A DNA stretch of 64,000 nt from Diphasiastrum complanatum. Taxonomy: Eukaryota > Streptophyta > Lycopodiopsida > Lycopodiales > Lycopodiaceae. The stretch lies in NCBI GenBank assembly GCA_029204225.1, contig CM055092.1:74580460-74644459 (forward strand), in the 5' to 3' direction. The notes beneath the pieces were generated by a model. That model was not told the DNA's origin. It saw nothing but the letters and a program-made list of their open reading frames with translations, and ran no database searches. Each line of letters opens with the position of its first letter. Positions within the stretch are counted from its first letter, which is position 1. Positions 32,246 to 43,162 of the stretch are shown here, piece by piece. The translations under genes were made by a program, and so were the position numbers.

Positions 32246-33537
32246 GATCTCGATGGAGGAGGTGGATCGTCCCTATTCTATTGCTGCATCATTGAATGGG
32301 GCATCAGAGAAACCAAAATCTAAAACGCTAGCCAATCATGCAAGAGAGGATGACATGGCCTCACAATAGAGTCAAGAGGCAGAACCAAGCACCACATGTC
32401 ACAAAGTTGACCAAGACCAGCAAAAAGATGACCAATATGAGCCTAAGGCTTGCATAATGAAAATTTTGCAATCGGACTAGTGTGGGTATCGTTTTGGAGA
32501 TCATGCACGCACTGAATGTCCAGTACAAAACCCTCACTTGAAAAATCAAAGGGATATTGCAAACCATAAAGTTGGAGGTCAGAATCAAGAAAGGTCAAAC
32601 TTAATGACGAGCCAACAAGAGAATCATTTAACAGATATCAGGAGTTTTGTCTCAAGCACATCAGGATAGTCCTTGACTGAAAAAGATGGAGTGGAAGTCT
32701 TGGTAATATCGTCAGGCATGTCCTTGAGTTCAACTAAAGACCATAATAGCTTACCACTCGACTATGTGGAGATTGAGGAGAGACATTTGTTTCCTGTGTA
32801 TGCTAAGGGGTTGGTATTTAGCAAATGGTACGATGTTTCAAATGTGGTGGAAGACATCATCGATCAGAATGCCCACATCGAGGTGATTCAACAACCTTTT
32901 TACCTTGGTGTTCACAATGCGGTGTCAACCATCCATGTCTAGATTGTACATTGAGACAATTACGAAAAGCTAAGATGGCATTATTTTACAAGGACCAGCA
33001 TGTACCATGTTATCAAGCAAGTCCACTCAAGATGCACTACAAATGAAAAATTTTAGTGCACCTGGTTTTGAGACAAGTGGATTACACGACCATCCTCCCA
33101 AATCCAAAAAGTGCACAGAGTCACCTCAGACTCAAATGACTACATCATCACAAAAGACGGAGCTGGTAGAATCCATCAAGCATATTGCAACAATAGAAAT
33201 AGCTAGAATTCTACCCAACCTTCTACAACAAACAGTGGATGTTACATTACAACAAGTACCTATGGCAACAAAAACTCTTGGCGGCAAACCGACACAAGGC
33301 TTGCAAGCAAGCATGGCCACACATTCTTCGAGACCACAAGATGATGGGAATGAAAAGGCTAAGACAACCAACTCCAAAGTCATCAATGGGCAATGTCCAA
33401 CCAAAATCAGCACTATTCTAGCATACCGTATGCATCTGTCTCTCTTTTGCTTGGCTCTCTTAATGTTGTACTCTCACAAGGATGATGCCTTGATAACCCA
33501 ACTACTGTTTATGTTTGTTCATCACATGAAAGAATAA
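32246..33537 (+). pseudogene. Decayed zinc-knuckle ORF, copy C2
   Basis: This is the duplicate of 5718-6895. The 32673-32942 frame is longer than in C1, because C1 lost five bases near the GTCAGGC position. The knuckle segment at 32825-33046 has the same Cys/His pattern. A 176-codon frame at 33007-33537 is open because a block of about 110 bases present in C1 (about 6895-7010) is absent here. It is Ser/Thr/Gln-rich and ends in a short hydrophobic stretch (LSLFCLALLMLYS) that is probably out of the original frame. Confidence 0.45.
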
Positions 33538-33566
33538 TAAGAGCTTTCATAGGATTGAGAAAGATG

Positions 33567-34122
33567 GTAGTCCAACGATGGACAACACTCTTTAAGTATG
33601 GAAACATGCCCATCCTGCCTCAATAGGCAGCGATGGACATTTCCTTACATTTGGCAACCTTTCATGAGACCATAAGCAATGGTGTGATGGCCACCTTTTC
33701 AACCATAAAGAAACTCATGTAAGCCGACTCTTCATCTTGATAAAATTTATTGAATAGTGAGGTCGCTGTCCACACAGCGGTGGACAGTTGACTCTTCACC
33801 TTGACAAGTATAAATGAATAATGAGGTCACTATCTAGTGATGGACAGTTGACTCTTCATCTTGATAAATATGAAGTGAATAATAGTTAATGAGGTATGTT
33901 GTCCAACGATGGACACTATGACCTATTCTATCAATTCTTTACTTGTCACTTTACACACAAAGCATCCTACTGTCCAGCGATGGACAGTAGGACCACTTAC
34001 TCTTCATTCACTAATAGCTCTTGGCTATCAATGGCTCACTATCCAGCGATGGACTACAAACTCCTACTAGCTTGTTTGATAATCTTTACATAAGTATCAT
34101 GTTCTATCTAGCGGTGGATAGA
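33567..34122 (+). repeat. Array of short hairpins, copy C2
   Basis: This is the duplicate of the C1 array. The best stem is at 33966-33991, with perfect 11-bp arms (CCTACTGTCCA and its complement) around a GCGA loop. The C1 version has one mismatch in it. Another at 33766-33787 has perfect 8-bp arms (CTGTCCAC) around a six-base loop. The stem at 33615-33630 is a perfect CTGCCT-CAAT-AGGCAG. Some other stems are weaker than in C1, so changes go both ways. Bases 34123-34788 repeat C1 sequence and hold no other gene. Confidence 0.75.
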
Positions 34123-34785
34123 TGGAGACGTTAAAGCTCAATTCTTGTGGTAGAATGACTCTCTTAAAAGTTTTCGTATATCTTTGGTATTACAGTACTA
34201 AACTAATAATGTAGCATCATCATACTGCTCCAGCTTCTTCTTTGTACATTTCAGTTCACATCTAAACCAAGACACTAGCTATCTCAACAAAAGGTATGGT
34301 ACCTACTGACTCTCCATAAAGCAAGTTATCTAACTCACTCCAAATATGTCTTATATACGATCTCTCCGTAACTCTTTATAAGCAAATATGTGCTAAAAAG
34401 TATTTTTTGGCTTTCTATGACCCAAAGAGAAAGAATCATCTCGAAGCAAAAGAAACAATGACAACCTCTCTAGAAGCCACGTGTACAACCATTAGGCCAC
34501 TTTTTTAGAGTAAGGTTATCTGGTGCACTTAACCTAGCCGATGAATATGAACATATGATCAAGTATCTTTTTGACAGACACTTGCAGAGTTAACGGATCT
34601 TTCGATAAGCGGTGACAATTGGCGATAAACGGTCTGTCTACATAAATGAATCTCAAGTAAGGACTCCATCCTCACCTTCCAGGTTGAGTAATTGCTTGAT
34701 TGTAAGCTAGACAATATTAATAAAATAATTTGTATTTATATTTTTGATTCTTTAAAATATGAAATTAGGCTTTGTTTTCAATTCC

Positions 34786-34788
<3 letters not shown>

Positions 34789-34846
<58 letters not shown>
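34789..34846. repeat. (TC)29 microsatellite at an inversion edge
   Basis: About 58 bp of pure TC. To its left is C2 sequence matching 9260-9353. To its right, sequence matches the reverse complement of block A leftward from 25530. The breakpoint therefore lies in the microsatellite. Confidence 0.95.
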
Positions 34847-34848
<2 letters not shown>

Positions 34849-36740
34849 GTGACCTCATACTTAGTGGAAGATGATCTCACAAGCCAAAGGCAAGCTCTTA
34901 TTCACCATGATAAGATTTTGAATTTAGAGGGGCTAAGTTTTTCGACACATTTTTTAGAAAAGAATATTCCCAATTATGTGCCAATGATCGTCTCCCCAAC
35001 CCTCACCTAGGAATGGTAGGGAGATGGTGCGCTTGCATCTCTAGGCCCTCCACCTTGGAGGCTTGGATGAGGACAAACTCCCATCAGATTCACACATGGT
35101 TACAATATTAAAAGTAGATGAATAGGGTAATATATCCAAGGGATAAATCAAGGGGTCCCACTTTTTGGGGCAACTCACAATATCCATAAGATCTTCTTCA
35201 CCTTTTCTTCTATCACAGGCAAAATCGTTGCAAAACTTCGAACCATAATACGAATATTCATAAATATCTTTTGTACAACAAGATTTCTCTCAACTAGGAG
35301 CATATAAAGTGTTGAAATATGAAGCGTATTGCAAATACAAAGAAAAGAATGCAGTGCGTTCAGAGGCTGTCACGTTTGAGATCAGTTGCAGATTTTCCTG
35401 CCTCTACTGTCACCTCGACTCCTCCCATCTTTGCCCAGCTTTCTTCAAGCTTGCATCGCATTGCTGCTTTTTGGTCGTCAATATATCAGTCTAATTCTAA
35501 GTTCAGAGGAGTTACAAGATAAAGATAGTCTCTCTTACTGTTGAAGGTGAGAGCTGAAGGTGTGAAATTCAACAACTTCAGGCATACAACTCATAAGCCC
35601 TAAGCTGAGCTTTTGTGAAAATACCTGGCAATTCACAAGTCTTTGTTTGAAACCACAACAGGATTGTGGAGTTGCTTGACGAAGTTGCCACTGTTGAGCT
35701 CATCTCTAAGGAGCATTTATTGCAACTTCGAAGGACAAAAATAAAAGTGCAGGGCGGGTGTGGGCTTCTTAAACACCGAAAACCGACAGTCATCGGCAGC
35801 TTGTAAGGATTGATGCCTTAAATTTTATTTGATTTCGTTATGTGCTCAATGGCAAGTCAAGTATGTTGTGTCTTAAACATGTTCAATAATTGCAATGATG
35901 AGCTCTTAAAGCGACTGTGTAAGCTTTCTTTGGTTCAAGTCACTAAATTAAGAATTGTGTTCATAGCAGCAGAATGGATCAGAAATCTGGGGAACTAGCA
36001 AGAAAGCCAGCCAAGAGTCTGCAAAAGGTGAAGAGTAGGGCATGGAAGGTTACAAAGGAAGAGGGAGGCCTGATGCAGCCAGTAGATATAGTTTTAGGCC
36101 TGTATGAAGCACTTGAAGCTAAGGATGTGAAGCCAGTGCAGGCTGTGATTGCTGAAGATCTGGAATGGTGGTTCCATGGCCCTCCATCGCAGCACAATCT
36201 CATGCGCGTGCTCACTGGAGCTGATGCTTTGGGCACCTTTGCCTTTGTGCCATTGCGGGTGTGTGCCATTGATAGCAACAAGGTGCTAGTGGAAGGTAAA
36301 CAGGAATCCTCATCCAGTGATGTGTGGTGGGTACATGCCTGGACTGTGAAGGACGGAATTGTCACACAGTTGCGAGAATATTTCAACACCACTCTCACTA
36401 TTACTGCCACCACCAACTTCAACACAGTCGCCCATGTTCCTAGCCACTCTCTCAATTGCAGCTCCATTGTTTGGCAAAGCAAGCTCTCCAATGTCACAGG
36501 CAAATCCTTTCCTGGCCTCGTCTTGGCCATCTAAGATTCTAGTGTACTCATATTACACAATGTATATAGACCACAACATATCATTGGATTTTCTCGCAAA
36601 TTGAAGCATCTAATCTATGTACAGTGTTTGAGGAAGCGCACTTCCTGTAAATTTATTTAGTCACTCCTCTTCGTGCTTGCACTCCTATTGTGGTTGTTAG
36701 TGCATTATATCTTGCTTTGTAACAATTTAAGCATTAGATG
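34847..36740. repeat. Inverted third copy of the WI12 block
   Basis: This is the reverse complement of about 23420-25530 in block A and of the matching part of block B, with internal indels. It keeps a 39-base stretch near 36690 that block B has lost and block A retains. It includes an open WI12 gene on the plus strand. Confidence 0.85.
35974..36534 (+). CDS. WI12/SAG20-type wound-induced protein, inverted copy
   Basis: An intact frame of 186 residues from ATG 35974, with all the family blocks seen in the copy at 23613-24173. Its own changes are Lys50, Arg78 and Ser101. It shares Arg95 and Thr140 with copy B, so copy A carries the odd residues at those sites. A TATAAAG at about 35304 upstream is the equivalent of the candidate TATA in the other copies. 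It is transcribed opposite to the other two, and could form a long inverted pair with the copy 10 kb to its left if transcription reads through both. Confidence 0.92.
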   Translation: MDQKSGELARKPAKSLQKVKSRAWKVTKEEGGLMQPVDIVLGLYEALEAKDVKPVQAVIAEDLEWWFHGPPSQHNLMRVLTGADALGTFAFVPLRVCAIDSNKVLVEGKQESSSSDVWWVHAWTVKDGIVTQLREYFNTTLTITATTNFNTVAHVPSHSLNCSSIVWQSKLSNVTGKSFPGLVLAI

Positions 36741-37029
36741 TAAGAATTTGGATATCTATCTTGGAAATTGATGTAAACCGTGAGGGCTAGAAGATCCATT
36801 GGAGGAACTACAGAGTCAAGCTTTGAAGCACACAAACTAACAACAAAATGAGAAGCAAGAAGAGAAGTTGGGAGATTACAAGTATGATCAAATGTGACTT
36901 ATAGAAATAGTTGGTTTTAAGAAAAAAGTCCTCTTGACGTTCTCTTCAGGTAAACACTTACATCAAAAAAATGAAATTGCAAGATTTTCTAATTAGTTTT
37001 ATTTTTTCACAAATTTTACATTGAACTTA
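36741..37029. other. No gene seen
   Basis: Sequence unique to unit 2, AT-rich, with no open frame above 60 codons that resembles a protein. Confidence 0.5.
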
Positions 37030-37062
37030 GGGGGAAGGAAGGGGGATGTGGGGGGAGGGGGG
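37030..37062 (+). other. G-quadruplex motif
   Basis: Four G runs of five or six (37030-37034, 37041-37045, 37050-37055, 37057-37062) are separated by spacers of 6, 4 and 1 bases, the textbook intramolecular quadruplex pattern. It stands out in an AT-rich region. Confidence 0.8.
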
Positions 37063-37070
37063 AAGACAGA

Positions 37071-37127
37071 GCCTTCCTTGCTGGGAGGGCCCTCGCCCGA
37101 GGGCAGGTCCCGACCAGCAAGGAAGGC
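37071..37127 (+). repeat. Nested GC-rich hairpin
   Basis: Perfect 14-bp arms at 37071-37084 and 37114-37127 (GCCTTCCTTGCTGG and its complement) enclose a 29-base loop. That loop contains a second perfect stem, GCCCTCG at 37089-37095 with its complement at 37098-37104. It lies 8 bases from the quadruplex motif. Confidence 0.85.
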
Positions 37128-37195
37128 CTGAGGGCTTCGGGCCTTCTCCTACGTAATGCCATTATGCGAAGTTTTTTTTTTTTTTTCAAATTTGG

Positions 37196-37269
37196 ACGTA
37201 CGGTACGGTCGTTCGGCCGTGTGCGTGGACTAGTGGTTTTTTTTTGGGCCGTACGGCCTTACCGTACGT
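37196..37269. repeat. Inverted repeat around a 12-bp palindrome
   Basis: ACGTACGGTA at 37196-37205 pairs with its complement at 37260-37269. Inside is the perfect palindrome GGCCGTACGGCC at 37247-37258. GTGCGTGGAC occurs twice as a direct repeat (about 37221 and 37269). A T14 run lies just upstream at about 37172-37186. Confidence 0.75.
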
Positions 37270-37365
37270 GCGTGGACATTTTCTCTTTTTTTTAGCAAAT
37301 TCTTTTACATTTGTGGTGAAATGTGGATGTGGACAGCCAATGACGAGTTGCCACATAGCACATGC

Positions 37366-37500
37366 ACATTCCATCGGAGAGAGGAGAGAGAACGTGCATT
37401 CCACTGGAGAGAGCGTGCATTCCATAGAGAGAGAAGGTGCATTCCACCGGAGAGAGGATTGAGAACAAGAGGAGAGAGAACGTGCATTCCGTAGAGAGAA
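37366..37500. repeat. GTGCATTCC minisatellite
   Basis: Five copies of a unit containing GTGCATTCC or GCACATTCC followed by a GGAGAGAG-type tail, spaced 21-46 bp apart. It is imperfect and AG-rich, so it may have grown from a GA repeat. Bases 37501-37842 hold nothing recognised. Confidence 0.7.
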
Positions 37501-37842
37501 AATGACAGATTCTTAGGAGAGAGAAAATTGGATGGACATTATGCTCCTAGAGGTGGTCCCAAAATACATAGGACACATGAGCACAAGGCATTACATCAAG
37601 TTGAAAATAAGATTGCAAGTAAATTGTGGGCGCAAATGGAAAAGCAATGCATAATAGCAATAGTTTTAGAGATTTGAGAAATATGTATGTGATTTGAAAC
37701 ATGTTGCACACAGATGTAAGTTCAAATTAAGGCAAAAACAACATTTAATCTTTGAATAACACAGAGAAAAGCCTATTGCAACTTAGAACAATTTCAAAAA
37801 AGTAGGGTTTGGATCAATGTTGGTCGTAAATATCCCGACCGT

Positions 37843-38184
37843 AAAATCATAGGCATATTACATTTAAAAAGGCCATGCTTTTTATTAAATGCATATTACC
37901 CTTGATAAAAAGTTTAATTTTAGAATGAAATAATCTACTTATACTTGAGTTTATACTTTGGTGGTATCACCCTTGCAATACCCATGCTGGTTGATACCCA
38001 ATACCCTTGAGTTTATACTTTGGACTTTAAAATCATAGGCATATTACCTTTAAAAAGGCCATGCTTTTTATTAAATGCATATTACCCTTGATAAAAAGTT
38101 TAATTTTAGAAAGAAATAATCTACTTATACTTGAGTTTATACTTTGGTGGTATCACCCTTGCAATACCCATGCCGGTTGATACC
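37843..38184. repeat. 186-bp tandem duplication
   Basis: The sequence from AAAATCATAGGC at 37843 is repeated from 38029 with few changes through the segment ending near CCGGTTGATACC. Confidence 0.85.
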
Positions 38185-38730
38185 AGCCATCAATCTGTAT
38201 ACATGGTTATATTTATGGCCGACTAGTATCAAATTTTTTAAAAAAGAGTAATACCATGACTTGGATGGTATTAAAAATCTTACTACCCGCCCAAGTACAT
38301 TGGTTTGGATTATCAAACTAACTAGTGTTGTGCGAGTATCACAATTTTTGATACCAACTGACAGGGTATTGCAACTTTACTAGTTGGGTATCAATATGAG
38401 GGAGTATAGGAGTTGTAGACTGGTATTACACGGGTGATACCAGCCGGTTATCAACCCGGGTATAAACATGTACGAATTGCTAAAAATATCTTTTTTAAAA
38501 GCAATATCATAATTTAAAATATAAAAAATTTGAAATATCAATTTTTTTTTACCAAAAATAGTACTACTATTGATACCAGGGCAAAAATCCACAAAATATA
38601 CCAAAATTGGGTATCAATATGAATAGTACGATAGTTAATAATGGGTGTCCGGTTCTAAACCCTGGTATTACAAATTCATATATCAGTCGGGTAGGTTTTG
38701 TGATACCATGTTGATACCCATTATTAATAC
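37965..38730. repeat. Cluster of GGTATC/GATACC motifs
   Basis: More than ten GGTATC or GATACC hexamers lie in about 770 bp on both strands, often extended to GATACCAGCC or GGGTATCAATATG. Spacing is irregular. No open frame is supported. Confidence 0.6.
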
Positions 38731-38799
38731 CAGCCGAGACCCTATATACCCGCCCAACATTCAAACTGGGCGCATGCGAGTAAAAGCGGAATGTAGGTA

Positions 38800-39720
38800 G
38801 GTTGTTTCGGGCGCACTGAATCGATACCACATGGAACGATAAGAACTTTAAGCAAAAAACTTCAACGTCGTCCATCTATATATATAGAGAGAAAATTTGA
38901 AATGATTGTATACGTGGTGATTTGGATGTCCGAGGCTCGGATTACGCTGATGATTACTTCAAGATATTCAGAGACTTGTCAATCAACTCAAACTAAATAT
39001 CCATCTTTCATCAAAATGATTAGTCGATAATAACGACCACAATTAATTTATACAAAAGTATGGTCACATCTACAAGTAATTCTACAAAAGTATGGTCACA
39101 TCTACAATGCTGAAATTGGCAACGTTAAGTTATAAATATCTAACATTTTTTGATATCCAATCATTATAATTTCGAAAAATTCCAACGACCATTATTTTAC
39201 CCAATAGTAAATCGACGCGCGTATACTGCATGTGCATATAGAGAAGCTACTCTCGCGCGCTGAATCGATATTGGACGGAATATGAATGATCAGAGCTTGA
39301 CTCGATAGATACTACATATCTTTGGACAGTATGAAGAGTCTACTTTATTTTTTAATCAAGCTTTGATCATGCATAATGGGGTCCAATAATTTTGACAATT
39401 TCAAAAATCTTTTTTTTCCTGCAATAGCGATTCGACGCGCATAGTCCAAGTGGAAAATAAGTTTCTTCTGCCAGGCATGTTGATCCAATATCTAAGACGC
39501 ACTAAAAATATATTGGAACGCATTATGAACCATCAAAGCTTTCTTCGACAGATTGTTTTAAGCTTTGGATGTATGAGGAGTCTTCTGAAGCAAGCTTTGA
39601 TGATTCAGAATGGATTCCAATAGCGAATCAACGCGTGTAGTCCAAGTTGAAATTTTTTTTTTGTGGGACAGGCGCGCTGATCCAATATTCGATCGCCATA
39701 CCGGAGTATTGAATCAACAC
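38800..39720. repeat. Degenerate satellite with monomers of about 200-240 bp
   Basis: Several anchors recur in the same order. An ATCGACGCGC type occurs at 39211, 39431 and 39627. A GGAACG/GGACGG type occurs at 38832, 39273 and 39514. A TATGARGAGTC type occurs near 39330 and 39571. Around these, weaker similarity fills the monomers (AAGCTTTGATNATNCA, TCCAAGTKGAAA). CpG-rich words such as CGCGCGC are frequent. The array is confined to unit 2 and sits just left of block B. Confidence 0.65.
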
Positions 39721-39946
39721 ATGTCTATTTGATCTATTCCTCTGAAGCACTTGTCCTCTCGCATAGAATCAATATCGGCTATTTCAAAATGCTTCGCCTT
39801 ATGAAAATGTTCTGAATGGACATTATCCCAAAAGGAAAAATCTCGTCTTTACGGTGCTTAAATAGGACGAGAGACTGTAATAATTCTCCTTGTACACATT
39901 TTTCAATAATATCCATTTAACATTTGTTTATTATTTGTTTAATGAT

Positions 39947-40065
39947 GATTCGGTGAGGCTAGTGATAGACTATTTAATGTATTTCGGCACAGTTACGAAT
40001 TTTAGGGTTAGGGCTAATAATGATTCGTAGAATCTAGTGATAGGCTATTTAATGTATTCCGGCGT
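39947..40065. repeat. Short 74-bp tandem duplication at the edge of block B
   Basis: TGATTCGG at 39947 and TGATTCGT at 40021 start two similar copies that both contain CTATTTAATGTATT. Block B similarity begins directly after, at about 40066. Confidence 0.6.
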
Positions 40066-40758
40066 AGGTACAAATTTGTCCCACTCTGATTGGTGGATAA
40101 ATATAGGTTGCATTTTTCAATTCGTTAGCTGACAAATGTACGACTGTGATCAACATGAATAGGCTATAAACATGGGCATCACTTTCCATATTTCGATTCC
40201 GTGATCTTCTATTCTGAACTTCCTCATCATTTTGTTTTCTTTCTTTCTCGCGATATCGAATCAATGTGCGCCTTCACATAAAGTGCACGGTCAAATTCAT
40301 TCAGGCGCGCTAAAGCCTCTCGTCTCAACGATATCGGATCAACGCATGCACGGTTGTTCAGTCCTCGACTGAAATCATTCGGTCGCGTTGCATCGATATC
40401 AGGTTCAATACGGCTAGTTCCTCCATGTCCTCAGATAACAAACTTCTGGATTTTTTGAATGCCAGTGACATTCCATCTGAGAAATTAAAGTATTTTTCGA
40501 GTAATTTTTTGCTCCCTTCGATATCAATAAGCTAGTTTATTACAATCGTTATAATTTAATTTCTTATCTTGATAATTTTTCTCAGATTATTAGTACTCTT
40601 CTTCAGGATATAAATAGTTTTTGTTCATTTTCAGGAACTTGTGCATTCCCAACCATCTTCTAAGCATAAACACAAAAGAAAGTAACTAGCCTGATCATTT
40701 CAAAATAAATATATATTGTGGTATCCAAAAAAGAATATGTCGTCTTCTAATCAAAGGA

Positions 40759-40977
40759 ATGGCTTTTGTCTTTTACATATCTGTTGAAATTTCAGATGAT
40801 GAGTTTGATGAATCTTCAACTGTTCTATTGATCGAAGCATTTACATCTGCTCTAGTTGATGTAAATGATGCAGATACTGATATAGGGGTTGAAGATGAAG
40901 CGTCTATGGCTTCATATTATCAAAAAACTCTCCCTCGTTCTATAATGCGATTCAAAAGTTTTGCCATTATCTTTTAG
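40759..40977 (+). CDS. Acidic short ORF ahead of gypsy pol, copy B
   Basis: The counterpart of 10724-10942, still 72 codons and open, with about five residue changes. Persistence through the duplication is weak support only, because the copies are young. Confidence 0.2.
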   Translation: MAFVFYISVEISDDEFDESSTVLLIEAFTSALVDVNDADTDIGVEDEASMASYYQKTLPRSIMRFKSFAIIF

Positions 40978-40979
40978 GC

Positions 40980-42379
40980 AAGCCCTTTGAGTTTTACACT
41001 TATCATCAGGCATTATTATATCTTTTGAACAAGACGTACACAACTAGATGGATAGCGTGCTAGTTGTTGTTACTTCAAGAATTTAAATTTTGAGTTGTTG
41101 TTAGAAGGGATTTGCAACATTTTTTTAGCTAATCATCTTTCACGAATCCCTAGCACGGACAAACCAACAGAAGGTGTTAATGATGACCTTCCTGATGCTA
41201 TATTGTTTCAAGTAGATTACACCCTAGTTTGGGCACGTGAAATCCCTGAATACCTCACTACTCGTCAATTGATCCAAATCTACCTAAATCCGCCCAACGA
41301 GCATTGATTTACAAATCCGCTCCCTACACCCTCATTACTGGACAATTGTATAAAAAAGGGACAAATGGAATTATTCGTAGATGTCTCACTGAGGGAGAAA
41401 CAACCCCCATCATTTCCCTCACCCATGAAGGAAGTGGCGGAGGACATTTCTCATCAGAGACAACATTGCGAAAAATATTCTTGGCCGGATTTTGGTGGCC
41501 AACCTTATTTAAGAATACACATCAATTTGTAATGGCATGTGATGTATGTCAACGTGCAAAACAACCTCAATTCAAGGATTTCATGCCATTAAATCCCATA
41601 CTGTCTGACCAAGCATTTTTTAAATGGGAAATTGACTATGTGGGACCAATTAGCCCGGCTACTAGATTCACACAATCTCGATACATTAAAGTAGCCACCG
41701 ACTATTGCACCAAATGGGTCTAAGCTCGTGTGGTTAAATCTGCAGATGCAAAATCCATTGCTAAATTCCTTCATGAGCAAGTTATAGTATGTTTGGGTTC
41801 CCACTAGAGATCGTTAGCAATAGGGGAACACATTTCTTAAATGCTGTGATCGAACACTTACTATCCACCTTCCTAGGTCCATAGGAAAAGTGCTCCTTAT
41901 TACCCACGTTATAATGGCCAAGCTGAGTCAACGAATAAGATCTTATGCGAAATCCTTAACAAGACCGTAGAGCCCAGTAGATCTGATTGGGAGTTGAAAT
42001 TACATGCCACACTTTGGGCTTATCGCACAACCCCTAAGAATTCTACTGGATCTACCCCTTTTCAGTTGACTTATGGCCAGGAAGCATTTATGCCAAGTGC
42101 CTATTTCATCTTGAAAAGCTTTGTGAAACCCGTACCATTAGTGTCCATACACAACAGGTTCACAAGCGTAGACAAAAATATTGGCATGATCATCTAATTA
42201 AGCTCAAGGAGTTTAAAGAGGGGGATAAGGTCCTTTTGTACTAAGCTAAGGCACATAAGGAAAAGTTGAAATTCACGGGGCAGGGTCCATATTTGATCTT
42301 TTCGTCAGGTTATGCCCGCCTTAAAACACTTGATGGAATCCCCTCAAATTCTGTAGTGAATGGGAGTCACCTTAGATAG
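40980..42379 (+). pseudogene. Ty3/gypsy RNase H-integrase remnant, copy B, with C-terminus
   Basis: The same element as 10942-12161, with an extra TAA in the core at 41721-41723 where copy A has a Glu codon. Unlike copy A it continues past 42197 through FKEGDKVLLY, a stop, then KLKFTGQGPYLIF and IPSNSVVNGSHLR to a natural-looking end at 42379. It therefore shows the ancestral C-terminus that copy A lost. Confidence 0.75.
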
Positions 42380-42575
42380 TGTCATGAGCACTCATTCTAT
42401 CTTGAAATATACTGATCATATTTGTCGTACTATGTGTTCTCTACATGTACCCGTCCCCTTGTCGTTTTGTGTGTGTGTTTTTCGCTTATTTGTTTTTTTT
42501 TTCATCTATTTCCTTCTAGATCCAATCTCATTATTTGCATGTTTGAGATCAATCGACTAGATGATACAAATGCAC

Positions 42576-42684
42576 GATCTATCTCGATCCGACCTCCATT
42601 CACTTCAGATCTATCAAGCAAGTCCAGATCTATCTTAATCAGATCCCAATTTTCTAGATCCCTACATGAATTTCCAGATCTATC
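42576..42684. repeat. GATCTATC motif cluster
   Basis: GATCTATC occurs at 42576, 42608, 42627 and 42677 within about 110 bp, with further GATC words between. It follows the end of the gypsy pol. Confidence 0.6.
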
Positions 42685-43162
42685 TCTATCAGATCACTCG
42701 ATTATCTAGAAAAATAGATCGTGTTAGGAAACTACATCACTATCATCAGAAAATCTCATATAAAACTCGCCAGCCTTCTACTCCTCATTCAAAATACATC
42801 TATCACTCAAGCAAGTTTTGTCCAATCAGAAATCAGGCCAACACTATGATCAGAGTGAAAATCTATCAAATCTTGACAAATACATCAGAACCTATGATTT
42901 TTGCCTCAACCAAAATTCGCCACTACAATCAACCTTTTTAGGCCAATCAAATATTATCGAAGCCCTATGTGAATTCTTTCAAACAATTTTCCGAAATTAG
43001 TAAAGAAAAACATAGCAAATTCAGGCACAGAACTTGCACAGCATAAAAACCAGTGAGACAAAATTTGCACATCCACTCAAGAACTCGCCCACAGTGAAAA
43101 AATGCTAAAAATAACTTCGATGAATTTTGATGGCTTGCTAATTTTGTCAAAATCAAATTCCA

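Noticed and set aside
33832-33843. CACTA...TAGTG palindrome inside the C2 hairpin array as a possible transposon end
   Set aside because: It is formed by one substitution in a hairpin, has no three-base target duplication and does not bound any element.
40005-40018. TTTTAGGGTTAGGG as an interstitial telomere
   Set aside because: Only two units are present; this is within chance and is more like a common plant promoter word.
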